From NCBI RefSeq assembly GCF_016918075.2, contig NZ_JAERPS020000003.1, positions 124,001 through 188,000 of the forward strand: a stretch of 64,000 nucleotides of DNA, in the 5' to 3' direction. The position numbers and the translations under genes are program-made. This stretch comes from Rheinheimera maricola. GTDB taxonomy: Bacteria; Pseudomonadota; Gammaproteobacteria; Enterobacterales; Alteromonadaceae. This document shows, piece by piece, positions 1 to 7,973 of this stretch (position 1 is the first letter of the stretch; each line of letters begins with the position of its first letter). Below the pieces are notes generated by a model. The model saw only the letters and a program-made list of their open reading frames with translations, was not told the DNA's origin and ran no database searches.

Positions 1-471
1 GTCTTTATCCACCGCGCTGATAAAACGCAGTTGCTGCGCAATACCACGCTCTGTCAGCGGTATGCCGGTGGCCGCGGCACAGCCGGAGGCCGCACTGATG
101 CCCGGCACGATTTGCCAACTGATGCCGGCATTATCCAGTGCATCCAGCTCTTCAGCTAAGCGACCGAAAATCGCTGGATCGCCGCCTTTTAACCGCACGA
201 CTTTTACGCACTGCTGTGCCAGTTGCACTAATAAGGCACCGATCTCTGCCTGCGACATACTGTGGTGGCCACGGCTTTTGCCGACATCAAAACGCGGACA
301 ATCGGGCGGAATAAGTGCCAGCACCTCTTCGCTTACCAGCCGGTCATACACTACCACGCCGGCTTGCTGTATCAGCTTCAGCGCTCGCAGGGTCAGTAAA
401 TCAGCGGCACCGGGCCCGGCGCCCACCAGCGCCACTGCCCCTGATGCGCCAACAGAGTTAATTGCCGTCAT
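1..471 (-). CDS. cobA: Uroporphyrinogen-III C-methyltransferase (SUMT), partial
   Basis: Enzyme that adds two SAM-derived methyl groups to uroporphyrinogen III to give precorrin-2, the first step toward siroheme. The visible N-terminal 157 residues show the family signature VALVGAGPGAADLLTLRA near residue 14, the VVRLKGGDPAIFGR motif in the middle and GISAASGCAAATGIPLTERG further on. The gene runs off the left edge, so its C-terminus is not seen. The ATG lies only two bases beyond the nasA stop, so it is almost certainly translated from the nasA transcript. The context fits: NirB, encoded divergently, needs siroheme. Confidence is high for family; whether the missing part contains a CysG-like fusion cannot be told. 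Confidence 0.9.
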   Translation of the reverse strand, partial: MTAINSVGASGAVALVGAGPGAADLLTLRALKLIQQAGVVVYDRLVSEEVLALIPPDCPRFDVGKSRGHHSMSQAEIGALLVQLAQQCVKVVRLKGGDPAIFGRLAEELDALDNAGISWQIVPGISAASGCAAATGIPLTERGIAQQLRFISAVDKD

Positions 472-473
472 GG

Positions 474-3158
474 TTAAGCTCCTTGCAATAGGTTAGTTTG
501 ACTAAGTTGACGCTTTAACAGCGCGCTAAGCTCCGGTAAACAAGAGCCGCAATTGGTACCGCACTGCAGTTGCTTGCCCAGCTTAGCCGTGCTGTCAGCG
601 CCATTGTTAATGGCCTGGCATATCGCCTTGCTGCGCACATTAAAGCAGCTGCAGATCAGCTCGCTGTTATCCACGGCCTTGCCCTGCCCGGCGTGGCCGC
701 TAAGCAATTGCCGGCGGCTGTCCGCGCTTAACGGGCCGTTAAACTGCTGGTTCAGCCAGCTTTGATCGGCAGCAGGTTGCGCCGGACCAGCCAATAACAG
801 CCACTGCAGCTGGTTATTGTCGATAGCCGCCGCGCGATAGGCTGTTACGTTGTTGTGCTGGCTATCGCTACAAAACAGGCTGGAGATGAATTGCAGTTGC
901 TGTAACAGCTGCTGCGGGCCAAGCGCGTCGGTGCAACCTAACCGGTAACTCTGACAGTTACCCAGCGGCACCCGCGCCAGATAATGTTGATTTAAAAGCG
1001 CCAGTTGCGACGCTGTTAACGGTTGTTTAGTCAGGAGCAAGGCCTGCCACTTCGGCGTAAAACGGCGCAGTGCCACCTGACTGAGCTTTAACGCCGGCTG
1101 GCCGGAGATGGGGTCTGTATCGGCGGCAAACAGCACATCCGCCCGCGCCTGGCTGGCAAACTGCGCGCTCCAGTGCATCGGTATAAATAACTCGCCGGGG
1201 CGCTGGCTGGCGCTGACATCGGCGCGCAGCAACAAACGACCGCTGGCATTACTTAGTTGCACCAGCTCACCGTTATTAATGCCATACAAAGCGGCATCCG
1301 CGGGGTGCAAGGTTACAAAAGGCTCCGGCGTATGCTGCATTAAGCTGGCGACCTCACCGGTACGGGTCATGCTATGCCATTGGTCGCGCAAGCGGCCGCT
1401 GTTTAGCCATAAGGGTGTGGCCGGCGCTGCCTGGTTAAACGCACGTTGGCACACAGCAATAAACTGCGCGCGGCCATTAGCGGTAAAGAATTTGCCATCG
1501 GCAAATAAGCGCGTCGTACCCCGTGGTTTGCTATCCGTAACCGGCCACTGCATCGGCCTAAGTTGTTGGTACTGCTCAGTGCTAAGCTCGGCCAGCGCTG
1601 AGATATTAAAGGCGCGCGCGCCGTTATTCTGATAACCAGACAGCGCGGCATGTTCAGCAAAAATCTGCCCGGCATTGGCAAAATCAAAGCCGTAGTTAAA
1701 GCCCATAGCGCGGGCAACGTCACAGATAATTTGCCAGTCGGCTTTAGCCTGCCCCGGCGGTTGGCACAATGCGCGCTGGCGCGAAATGCGCCGCTCAGAA
1801 TTGGTTACCGTACCGTCTTTCTCGCTCCAGCCCAACGCCGGCAATTTAATACTGGCCAGCGCCAGTGTATCGGTATGCTGATAAATATCGCTGACAATAA
1901 CCAAGGAGCATTTAGCCAGCGCCGCCTTTACCTTATCGGCCTGCGGCATACTGACCAGCGGATTGGTCGCCATGATCCACACGGCTTTAATTTCACCGCG
2001 CTCAATGGCATCAAACAGCTCTACCGCCTTATAGCCCGGCTGCTGCACCAAATTCGGTGCCTGCCAGAATTCGCCAACTAAGGCTTGCTGCGCTTTATTG
2101 CTGTAATCGATATGCGCCGCCAACTGATTGGCCAAGCCGCCTACTTCGCGCCCGCCCATCGCATTGGGCTGACCGGTCAACGAAAACGGGCCACAGCCAG
2201 CTTTGCCGATGCGGCCGGTCGCCAGATGGCAGTTAATAATGGCATTGACTTTGTCGGTGCCGTCAATGGCCTGATTTACGCCTTGCGAAAACAGCGTCAG
2301 GCTAAGCGCTTCTGCAGCAAACCAGCAGTAAAACTGCAAAACCTGATCTGAGGGCAAATCACAACCAATGGCCACCTGCTCAACAGTCGCCGCTTGCAAC
2401 TGCGCACTGGCTAACGCCTCTGCAAAACCATCGGTATGTAAATTAATAAAGCGCTGATCCAGCTTGCCCTGCTGCGCCAGAAAACTCAGCAAGCCATTAA
2501 ACAACAACACATCCGTGCCCGGCCGCAATTTTAAATGCAGCTGTGCCGCTTCGCAGCTGGCACTGCGCCGTGGGTCAATTACTACTAACTTAGCGTCGGG
2601 GTTGGCTTGCAGTACCGCTTGTATACGCTGAAATAATATCGGATGGTTCCACGCCATATTGGCGCCGACCAGCACAAACAACCGCGCCTGTTCAATATCG
2701 TCATAGCAGCCTGGCACCACATCAGCGCCAAAAGCCCGTTTATGTCCGGCCACGGTAGAGGCCATACACAAACGCGAGTTAGTATCGACATGGGCACTGC
2801 CGATAAAGCCTTTCATCAGTTTATTCGCCACATAGTAATCTTCGGTCAGCAACTGGCCGGACAGATACATTGCCACCGCGCCCGGGCCATGCTCAGCAAT
2901 AGTTTGCTGTAAGCCCCCAGCAACGGCAGTAATAGCGGCTGGCCAGTCGCACTCCTCGCCGTTAACCTGCGGCTGCAGCAAACGGCCGTCGACAGCTAAG
3001 GTTTGTGCCAGCGCACTGCCTTTAACACAGAGCCGGCCAAAATTCGCCGGATGGCTGCTATCACCCTGCAATGTCTGCTCCGGGCCCTCAGTTGCCGCGC
3101 TGGCGCGAATGCCGCAGCCGACGCCGCAATACGGGCAAGTCGTTAAAATGTCACTCAT
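474..3158 (-). CDS. nasA: Assimilatory nitrate reductase, large catalytic subunit
   Basis: Cytoplasmic molybdoenzyme reducing nitrate to nitrite for nitrogen assimilation. The protein of 894 residues opens with a [4Fe-4S] motif CPYCGVGCG, continues through the molybdopterin oxidoreductase domains (GANMAWNHPILFQR, SGQPNAMGGREVGG) and ends with a BFD-like [2Fe-2S] domain (CSCFNVRSKAIC and CGTNCGSC), as in the longer proteobacterial NasA form that accepts electrons from an NADH/FAD partner. I chose the ATG at 3158, reading MSDILTTCPYC, because the upstream in-frame TTG at 3188 would start inside the terminator U-run region; GGAG lies 13 bases upstream. It is transcribed divergently from nasT and followed two bases later by cobA. 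Its leader contains an attenuator described separately. Electron donor: probably the FAD protein at 8837. Confidence 0.95.
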   Translation of the reverse strand: MSDILTTCPYCGVGCGIRASAATEGPEQTLQGDSSHPANFGRLCVKGSALAQTLAVDGRLLQPQVNGEECDWPAAITAVAGGLQQTIAEHGPGAVAMYLSGQLLTEDYYVANKLMKGFIGSAHVDTNSRLCMASTVAGHKRAFGADVVPGCYDDIEQARLFVLVGANMAWNHPILFQRIQAVLQANPDAKLVVIDPRRSASCEAAQLHLKLRPGTDVLLFNGLLSFLAQQGKLDQRFINLHTDGFAEALASAQLQAATVEQVAIGCDLPSDQVLQFYCWFAAEALSLTLFSQGVNQAIDGTDKVNAIINCHLATGRIGKAGCGPFSLTGQPNAMGGREVGGLANQLAAHIDYSNKAQQALVGEFWQAPNLVQQPGYKAVELFDAIERGEIKAVWIMATNPLVSMPQADKVKAALAKCSLVIVSDIYQHTDTLALASIKLPALGWSEKDGTVTNSERRISRQRALCQPPGQAKADWQIICDVARAMGFNYGFDFANAGQIFAEHAALSGYQNNGARAFNISALAELSTEQYQQLRPMQWPVTDSKPRGTTRLFADGKFFTANGRAQFIAVCQRAFNQAAPATPLWLNSGRLRDQWHSMTRTGEVASLMQHTPEPFVTLHPADAALYGINNGELVQLSNASGRLLLRADVSASQRPGELFIPMHWSAQFASQARADVLFAADTDPISGQPALKLSQVALRRFTPKWQALLLTKQPLTASQLALLNQHYLARVPLGNCQSYRLGCTDALGPQQLLQQLQFISSLFCSDSQHNNVTAYRAAAIDNNQLQWLLLAGPAQPAADQSWLNQQFNGPLSADSRRQLLSGHAGQGKAVDNSELICSCFNVRSKAICQAINNGADSTAKLGKQLQCGTNCGSCLPELSALLKRQLSQTNLLQGA

Positions 3159-3186
3159 GCGTTTGGGCCATCTCCGGTAAAAAGGC

Positions 3187-3281
3187 AAAAAAAAGCGCCC
3201 GCTGCGCCGACCAGAAAACCGGAGACACAGCGAGCGCCATTGCTCGTATAACTATTGCTTTGTTATTACATCTTAGTGCGT
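3187..3281 (-). promoter_or_regulatory. nasA leader: hexaloop hairpin overlapping an intrinsic terminator (ANTAR/NasT-type attenuator)
   Basis: Read on the minus strand, 3246-3231 forms CGAGC-AATGGC-GCTCG, a 5-bp stem with a six-base loop carrying A at position 1 and G at position 4, the hallmark of ANTAR-protein target RNA. Its 3' arm overlaps the 5' arm of a terminator whose arms are 3238-3228 and 3204-3195 (GCGCTCGCTG with CAGCGGGCGC, one wobble), followed by eight U. The two structures exclude each other. The upstream partner hairpin is imperfect: 3266-3248 gives ATAAC/GTTAT with a nine-base loop beginning AAAG. By analogy with NasST systems, NasT released by nitrate would stabilise the hexaloop form and allow read-through into nasA. 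Confidence 0.8.
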
Positions 3282-3290
3282 TCAATAGTT

Positions 3291-3306
3291 AGCAAGCACA
3301 ATGCCA
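3291..3306 (-). promoter_or_regulatory. Sigma54 -24/-12 promoter of nasA
   Basis: The minus strand reads TGGCATTGTGCTTGCT, matching TGGCAC-N5-TTGCW with the invariant GG and GC separated by ten bases. Expected transcription start is near 3280, placing the attenuator hairpins within the first 100 bases of RNA. A dyad resembling an NtrC site lies about 120 bases upstream. Confidence 0.75.
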
Positions 3307-3382
3307 ACCCATAACTTTATTTATTATCAATACCTTAGAGAAAACCCACTACAGTACAAGTTAGCCACTGCGCTTTAGCACA

Positions 3383-3406
3383 GTGCAAACTGCACCAAAT
3401 AAGCGC
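3383..3406. promoter_or_regulatory. NtrC-like site and GTGCA palindrome in the nasA-nasT intergenic region
   Basis: GCAC-N7-GCGC at 3392-3406 (TGCACCAAATAAGCGC) resembles the GCAC-N7-GTGC NtrC dyad with one mismatch. It overlaps a perfect GTGCA-AAC-TGCAC palindrome at 3383-3395, and the same palindrome core recurs before nrtA at 5310. The site lies about -119 relative to the predicted nasA start, a usual distance for a sigma54 enhancer. This is inferred from pattern only. Confidence 0.45.
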
Positions 3407-3539
3407 ATTTCGCCAACACTGAGCTGCTGATTAAAGCAACACATAGCGCGCTCAGCCCAGCTATAGTGCTAAATGCATTAGGCTGGAACAGCTTTTGCTA
3501 CCCCCACCTTATTCCGAGCTAAAGGCAGACAGCAGTATC

Positions 3540-4127
3540 GTGGACAAAACGCCGTTATCAGTAATGTTGGTAGATGATGAAGCCGACCGCGCTTTGCTGG
3601 TAGAGCAGGCGTTGGCGCAGCATGGCTATCAGGTGGTGTGCCGGCTAACCAGCACTGCTGCGCTGCGCTACCACGTCGAGCGGCTGCAGCCAGACATTAT
3701 TATTATTGATATGGACTCGCCCGATCGCGATACGCTGGAACATATGACGGTAATAAGCCAGCATAACCCACGGCCTATCGTATTTTTTGCCGGGCACGAT
3801 GACAAACCCGACAGCATTAAGCTGGCCATTCAGGCAGGTGTCAGCGCCTATATTGTCGATGGCTTAACGGCAAAACGGGTCAAGCCGATTATCGACGTAG
3901 CGGTAGCACGTTTTAATGAGTTTCAGCAGTTACGCCAGCAGCTGCACAGCAGCCAGAACAAATTAGCAGAGCAGCAATTAATCGATAAAGCCAAGCGTTT
4001 ACTGATGAAAAAGCAGCAAATGGACGAAGCCAAAGCCTTTAGCACCCTGCGCAAGCTGGCAATGGATCGGCAACAAAAAATGGCCGATGTCGCCAAAGAT
4101 GTTATCGCTATTCTGGAGGCACTATGA
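3540..4127 (+). CDS. nasT: Nitrate-responsive ANTAR-domain antiterminator NasT
   Basis: RNA-binding response-regulator-like protein that prevents termination in nitrate-assimilation leaders when its partner NasS binds nitrate. The N-terminal receiver domain shows VMLVDDEADRA and IIIIDMDSPDRDTLE; the C-terminal third is an ANTAR domain, helical and coiled-coil-like, with AKRLLMKKQQMDEAKAF followed by TLRKLAMDRQQKMADVA. Start choice is uncertain: GTG at 3540 gives a normal family N-terminus; TTG at 3495 adds 15 poorly supported residues; the ATG at 3564 would truncate the receiver. The stop overlaps the nasS start (ATGA), as expected for a stoichiometric pair. Its predicted RNA targets are the leaders at 3187, 5430 and 52187. 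Confidence 0.92.
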   Translation: MDKTPLSVMLVDDEADRALLVEQALAQHGYQVVCRLTSTAALRYHVERLQPDIIIIDMDSPDRDTLEHMTVISQHNPRPIVFFAGHDDKPDSIKLAIQAGVSAYIVDGLTAKRVKPIIDVAVARFNEFQQLRQQLHSSQNKLAEQQLIDKAKRLLMKKQQMDEAKAFSTLRKLAMDRQQKMADVAKDVIAILEAL

Positions 4128-5278
4128 CCAGCTGTTATAAACCTGAGCAACACAGCCTGACCCTGGGCTTTGTACCCTTGCTGGACGCGGCGCCGCTTAT
4201 CGTCGCCAAAGAGCTGGGATTGTTCGCCGCACAAGGGCTTAATGTGTCGCTGCAGCGCGAAGCGTCCTGGGCCAGTATCCGCGATAAAGTCGCCTTTGGC
4301 GTATTGGACGGCGCCCAGATGATAGCACCGTTGCCGCTGGCCTCCAGCTTAGGCTTAGGTGCGACAGCCGTGCCAATGACTACAGCGCTGGTACTGAGCA
4401 GTGGTGGCAATGCGATAACCTTATCAAAGCGCTTATTGCAGCAATTGGATCTGGACCCGACGCTACTACCCTGTCCGCTGGACAGCGGTAAGGCGCTGCA
4501 GCAGTATCTGGTACAACAACTTCAGCTACAATCAGCGCAGCAACCACTACGCCTGGCTACCGTATCGCCTTACTCCTGCCATCATTATCAGCTGCATTAC
4601 TGGTTAAGCACCGCCGGCATCTGCGCCCGTCAGGTAGAGGTGATAGGCGTAGCCCCTGCAGCCATGGCGGCACAACTGGCCAGCGGCGCTATCGACGGCT
4701 TTTGTGTCGGTGAGCCGTGGAGCAGCCTGGCACAGTTAAGCGGCCACGGCAGCATTGTTACCAGTTGTGATCAACTGTGGCATAACTGGCAGGAAAAAGT
4801 GTTTGCCGTAAGCCAGCAATTTGCTAACAGCAAACCGCAGTGCTATCTGGCCTTACTTACTGCGCTGCTACAAGCCTGCTACTGGCTGCAGGACATCCAA
4901 AGCAATAGCGATAAAACCGCGCAGCTGTGGCACTGGCTGGCACAGCCGCAGTATTTAGCTCTGGCAGACAGTGGTTTAAACCACGCTAGCTTGTTTAACC
5001 CGGCGGTGCCGCAAGCGTTTTTTGGCGCAGCGCTTAATATGCCGTGGCGCTCGCAGGCTGCTTTTATCTTGCAGCAAATGCGCAACCTGCAGCAATGGCA
5101 AGGGCCGCTTAATCAGCCGCTGTTGCAACAGGTATACCGGCCGGATCTATACCGTCAAGTCGCTGCCAACTTAGGCTTTAGCGCCCCGGCAACCGACTGG
5201 CGGCTGGAAGGCGATGCCGGACCGGATGGTCACGGCAGCCGCTTTATTGATGGTATGTTGTTTGGTTTGCAGCAGTAG
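4124..5278 (+). CDS. nasS: Nitrate sensor NasS (NrtA-like, cytoplasmic)
   Basis: Homologue of the periplasmic nitrate-binding protein that lacks a signal peptide, so it acts in the cytoplasm as the nitrate/nitrite sensor that sequesters NasT when nitrate is absent. Family motifs are LGFVPLLDAAPLIVAKELGL near residue 15, SPYSCHHYQLHYWL in the middle and IDGFCVGEPWSSLAQ near residue 190. It parallels NrtA at 5569 over most of its length (compare TIDGYCVGEPWNQQAV). It overlaps nasT by four bases. The absence of a hydrophobic N-terminus and the tight pairing with nasT decide between sensor and transporter component. Confidence 0.9.
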   Translation: MTSCYKPEQHSLTLGFVPLLDAAPLIVAKELGLFAAQGLNVSLQREASWASIRDKVAFGVLDGAQMIAPLPLASSLGLGATAVPMTTALVLSSGGNAITLSKRLLQQLDLDPTLLPCPLDSGKALQQYLVQQLQLQSAQQPLRLATVSPYSCHHYQLHYWLSTAGICARQVEVIGVAPAAMAAQLASGAIDGFCVGEPWSSLAQLSGHGSIVTSCDQLWHNWQEKVFAVSQQFANSKPQCYLALLTALLQACYWLQDIQSNSDKTAQLWHWLAQPQYLALADSGLNHASLFNPAVPQAFFGAALNMPWRSQAAFILQQMRNLQQWQGPLNQPLLQQVYRPDLYRQVAANLGFSAPATDWRLEGDAGPDGHGSRFIDGMLFGLQQ

Positions 5279-5309
5279 TTTTTTATACCGCAGCAGCAAG
5301 AGCCATGCT

Positions 5310-5334
5310 GGTGCAAATTGCACCGTTATTGTGC
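5310..5334. promoter_or_regulatory. NtrC-like dyad and GGTGCA palindrome upstream of nrtA
   Basis: GCAC-CGTTATT-GTGC at 5320-5334 has the spacing of an NtrC binding dyad (GCAC-N7-GTGC), centred about 98 bases before the predicted transcription start. It shares its left half with a perfect palindrome GGTGCA-AAT-TGCACC at 5310-5324. The same palindrome core occurs before nasA at 3383. No footprint exists here; the assignment rests on pattern and on the sigma54 promoter downstream. Confidence 0.55.
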
Positions 5335-5399
5335 CTGAACACTGCAAGAACAAGTTACTGAAAAAGATTAAGCAACTGAAAATAAACATATTTTAAAAC

Positions 5400-5415
5400 T
5401 GGCACGCTAGCTGCT
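5400..5415 (+). promoter_or_regulatory. Sigma54 -24/-12 promoter of the nrt-nir operon
   Basis: TGGCACGCTAGCTGCT matches the full -24 hexamer TGGCAC and a -12 element CTGCT, with GG and GC ten bases apart. Predicted transcription start is close to 5425, immediately before the first antiterminator hairpin. Confidence 0.8.
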
Positions 5416-5429
5416 TTGTTTTAGCAACG

Positions 5430-5534
5430 GGTTGCAATGAGGCAACCAGAAGAAAAAACCAGCTAACAAGCTAATGGCAAAGGCGCCATCTGGCTGTATC
5501 CGCAACAGGGTGCAGCCAGATGGCGTTTTTTTTT
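5430..5534 (+). promoter_or_regulatory. nrtA leader: two-hairpin ANTAR target RNA with intrinsic terminator
   Basis: Hairpin P1 is GGTTGC-AATGAG-GCAACC (5430-5447). Hairpin P2 is ATGGC-AAAGGC-GCCAT (5474-5489). Both loops have six bases with A at position 1 and G at position 4, as in the published ANTAR RNA motif. The 3' arm of P2 is the beginning of the terminator 5' arm (5485-5496, GCCATCTGGCTG), which pairs perfectly with 5513-5524 and is followed by nine T from 5526. P2 and terminator cannot coexist, which is the antitermination switch. Expected ligand: NasT, encoded just upstream. Confidence 0.92.
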
Positions 5535-5568
5535 CGCCCTGCTTTTTTAATAGAAAAGGACAGCATAG

Positions 5569-6921
5569 ATGACACAGCCGAATCGTAACAAACGCACCCG
5601 CCTGCTGTTGGCCCTCGGCTTAAGCCTGTGCCTGCCAGCATGGGCTGCCCCAGAAAAACCGGATTTAAAACTCGGTTTTATCAAGCTGACCGATATGGCA
5701 CCGCTGGCGGTGGCACTGGAGCGGGGTTACTTTGAAGATGAAGGCCTGTATGTGCAGTTAGAAGCCCAGGCCAACTGGAAGGTGTTGCTGGACCGCGTGA
5801 TAGACGGCCAGCTCGACGGCGCTCATATGCTGGCCGGTCAGGCCTTAGCCGCCAGCATCGGCATAGGCACACAAGCAGCAATGCAAACTGCTTTTGTGAT
5901 GGATTTAAACGGTAATGCCTGCACCGTCAGCAACGCAGTATGGCAGCAAATTGCACCGCAGGTGGCGCGCAACAGCGATGGCAAACCGCAGTATCCGGTT
6001 ACTGCAGAGGCGCTAAAACCGGTGCTTGCTAATAGCGCCAAGCAGGGTAAAAAGCTGCAGTTTGGTATGGTATTTCCGGTATCAAGCCATAACTATGAGC
6101 TACGTTACTGGCTGGCCGCCGGTGGCGTACACCCGGGCTTTTATGCGCCGGAACATGGCGATAACAGCGGCCAGCTAAAAGCCGATGTATTGCTCTCGGT
6201 TACGCCGCCACCGCAAATGCCGGCGACGATGGAAGCAGGCACCATCGATGGTTACTGCGTTGGCGAGCCATGGAACCAACAAGCGGTACTGCGTGATTTG
6301 GGCGTGCCCTTAGTCACGAATTACGACATTCACACTAACCTAGCAGAGAAAATTTTCGGCGTCAGCCAAAGCTGGGCAGAGCGTTACCCAGAAACGCACT
6401 TTCATCTGGTAAAAGCGCTGATCCGCGCCGGCCATTGGCTGGATGCCGATAACAACGCCAACCGCGCCGCGGCCGCCAAACTCATCTCGCAGCCGTTTTA
6501 TGTTGGTGCTGACGAAAACGTTATCGCCAACAGCATGACCGGCGTCTTTGCCTATGAGCGCGACGATATCCGCGAAACGCCGGACTTTAATGTGTTTTTT
6601 CGCTACCACGCCACCTACCCCTACTACTCAGATGCGGTCTGGTATTTAAGCCAGATGCGGCGCTGGGGCCAAATCAGCGACGCCAAACCGGACAGCTGGT
6701 ATCAGGATATTGCCAAACAGGTATTTCTGCCGGCGCTATACCAACGTGCTGCCAAAGCGCTGATTGCCGAAGGTAAGCTTTCCGCAGCTGATTTTCCTGA
6801 TTTTAGCGTGGAAAGCGGCTACCGGCCAATCGATGCCACCCGCTTTATCGATGGCAAGCAATTTGATGCCACAGCACCAAATGCTTATTTGCAGCAATTT
6901 GCCATTGGCAAAAAAGATTAA
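5569..6921 (+). CDS. nrtA: Periplasmic nitrate/nitrite-binding protein of ABC transporter
   Basis: Substrate-binding component of the NrtABC-type nitrate importer. The first 27 residues form a Sec signal peptide (basic start, then LLLALGLSLCLPAWA, cleavage after AWA) with no lipobox cysteine, so the product should be soluble in the periplasm. The mature part starts with LKLGFIKLTDMAPLAVALE, and TIDGYCVGEPWNQQAV marks the conserved C-terminal half. Length of 450 residues is typical. AAAGGA lies eight bases before the ATG. It opens an operon continuing through the permease, ATPase, FAD protein, nirB and nirD, controlled by the attenuated leader upstream. Confidence 0.93.
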   Translation: MTQPNRNKRTRLLLALGLSLCLPAWAAPEKPDLKLGFIKLTDMAPLAVALERGYFEDEGLYVQLEAQANWKVLLDRVIDGQLDGAHMLAGQALAASIGIGTQAAMQTAFVMDLNGNACTVSNAVWQQIAPQVARNSDGKPQYPVTAEALKPVLANSAKQGKKLQFGMVFPVSSHNYELRYWLAAGGVHPGFYAPEHGDNSGQLKADVLLSVTPPPQMPATMEAGTIDGYCVGEPWNQQAVLRDLGVPLVTNYDIHTNLAEKIFGVSQSWAERYPETHFHLVKALIRAGHWLDADNNANRAAAAKLISQPFYVGADENVIANSMTGVFAYERDDIRETPDFNVFFRYHATYPYYSDAVWYLSQMRRWGQISDAKPDSWYQDIAKQVFLPALYQRAAKALIAEGKLSAADFPDFSVESGYRPIDATRFIDGKQFDATAPNAYLQQFAIGKKD

Positions 6922-6960
6922 ACCTTTGCCAGCGGCAAAAAGATGAGAGGAGCCAGAACA

Positions 6961-7947
6961 ATGAGCGCTATTCCAACACAATGGTCACGGGTGCAACGCT
7001 ATCTCCCCGCCCAACAGCAACTGCAAAACTGGCTGAAACAAAGCCTGTTGTCGGCAGCCGGTATTGCCGTGTTTGTCCTGCTGTGGCAACTGCTGGCCAG
7101 CCAGATCACTACCTCGCTGGGCAGTTTTCCCGGCCCAGTACAGGTAGCGCAGCAATGGTCCGGTTTGGTAGCCGAACATAAAGCAGAAAAAACGCGCGAA
7201 GCAGCGTTTTATCAGCGCCAGCTGGAGCGTAATGCCGCCAGTTTAGCCGCTAACCCCGATGCGGTAATAACAGTACGGCCCTATAGCGGCCGACCGACCT
7301 TTTTCAGCCAGATTTTTACCAGCCTGTACACGGTGCTAACCGGCTTTGTGCTGGCTTCAATACTGGCAATACCGGCCGGTATTGTTATCGGCCTAAGCCC
7401 CAGGCTGTACAGCGCCTTTAACCCGCTGATCCAGCTATTTAAACCAGTATCGCCACTGGCCTGGCTGCCGCTGGTGACTATATTGGTTAGCGCACTGTAT
7501 CAAAGCGAGCAGCCGCTGTTCGCGCGCTCGTTTTTGGTGTCGGTATTTACCGTTACGCTGTGCTCCTTGTGGCCTACTTTGCTTAACACCATTGTTGGCG
7601 TCAGTAATATCTCGCCCGACTTACAAAACGTCAGCCGCGTATTGCAGCTGAACTGGCTGACTCATGTGCGGCGCATTGTGCTGCCCTCGGCGGTGCCGAT
7701 GATCTTTACCGGCCTGCGCTTATCACTGGGCATTGCCTGGATGGTGCTGATCGCCGCCGAGATGCTGGCGCAAAACCCCGGCCTGGGCAAATTTGTCTGG
7801 GATGAATTTCAAAACGGCTCGTCCGACTCGCTCAGCCGCATCTGCGTCGCCGTGCTGGTCATTGGCTTAATCGGCTATGCGCTGGATAGGCTGATGCTGC
7901 AACTGCAGCAGCGGGTGAACTGGGATAAAAGCGCCCAGCTTAGATAA
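6961..7947 (+). CDS. nrtB: Nitrate ABC transporter permease
   Basis: Inner-membrane permease subunit. Hydrophobic spans include LLSAAGIAVFVLLWQLLAS near the N-terminus, VLTGFVLASILAIPAGIVIG, and several toward the C-terminus; the EAA loop that contacts the ATPase is near VLPSAVPMIFTGLRLSLG. The ATG at 6961 was preferred over the one at 6943 because GAGGAG lies eight bases before it. A hydrophilic insert of about 50 residues separates the first two membrane spans, which is usual for the NrtB/TauC group. It lies 39 bases after nrtA and 26 before the ATPase. Confidence 0.92.
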   Translation: MSAIPTQWSRVQRYLPAQQQLQNWLKQSLLSAAGIAVFVLLWQLLASQITTSLGSFPGPVQVAQQWSGLVAEHKAEKTREAAFYQRQLERNAASLAANPDAVITVRPYSGRPTFFSQIFTSLYTVLTGFVLASILAIPAGIVIGLSPRLYSAFNPLIQLFKPVSPLAWLPLVTILVSALYQSEQPLFARSFLVSVFTVTLCSLWPTLLNTIVGVSNISPDLQNVSRVLQLNWLTHVRRIVLPSAVPMIFTGLRLSLGIAWMVLIAAEMLAQNPGLGKFVWDEFQNGSSDSLSRICVAVLVIGLIGYALDRLMLQLQQRVNWDKSAQLR

Positions 7948-7973
7948 CGGACAACAGTTAAAGGAGATAAGCT

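Noticed and set aside
3383-3395. GTGCA-N3-TGCAC as a sigma54 promoter
   Set aside because: The GG and GC are eight rather than ten bases apart, so it is treated as a palindrome only.
3495-3539. TTG start giving NasT a 15-residue longer N-terminus
   Set aside because: The added residues do not resemble family members, and the ribosome site is weak; GTG 3540 is preferred but not proven.
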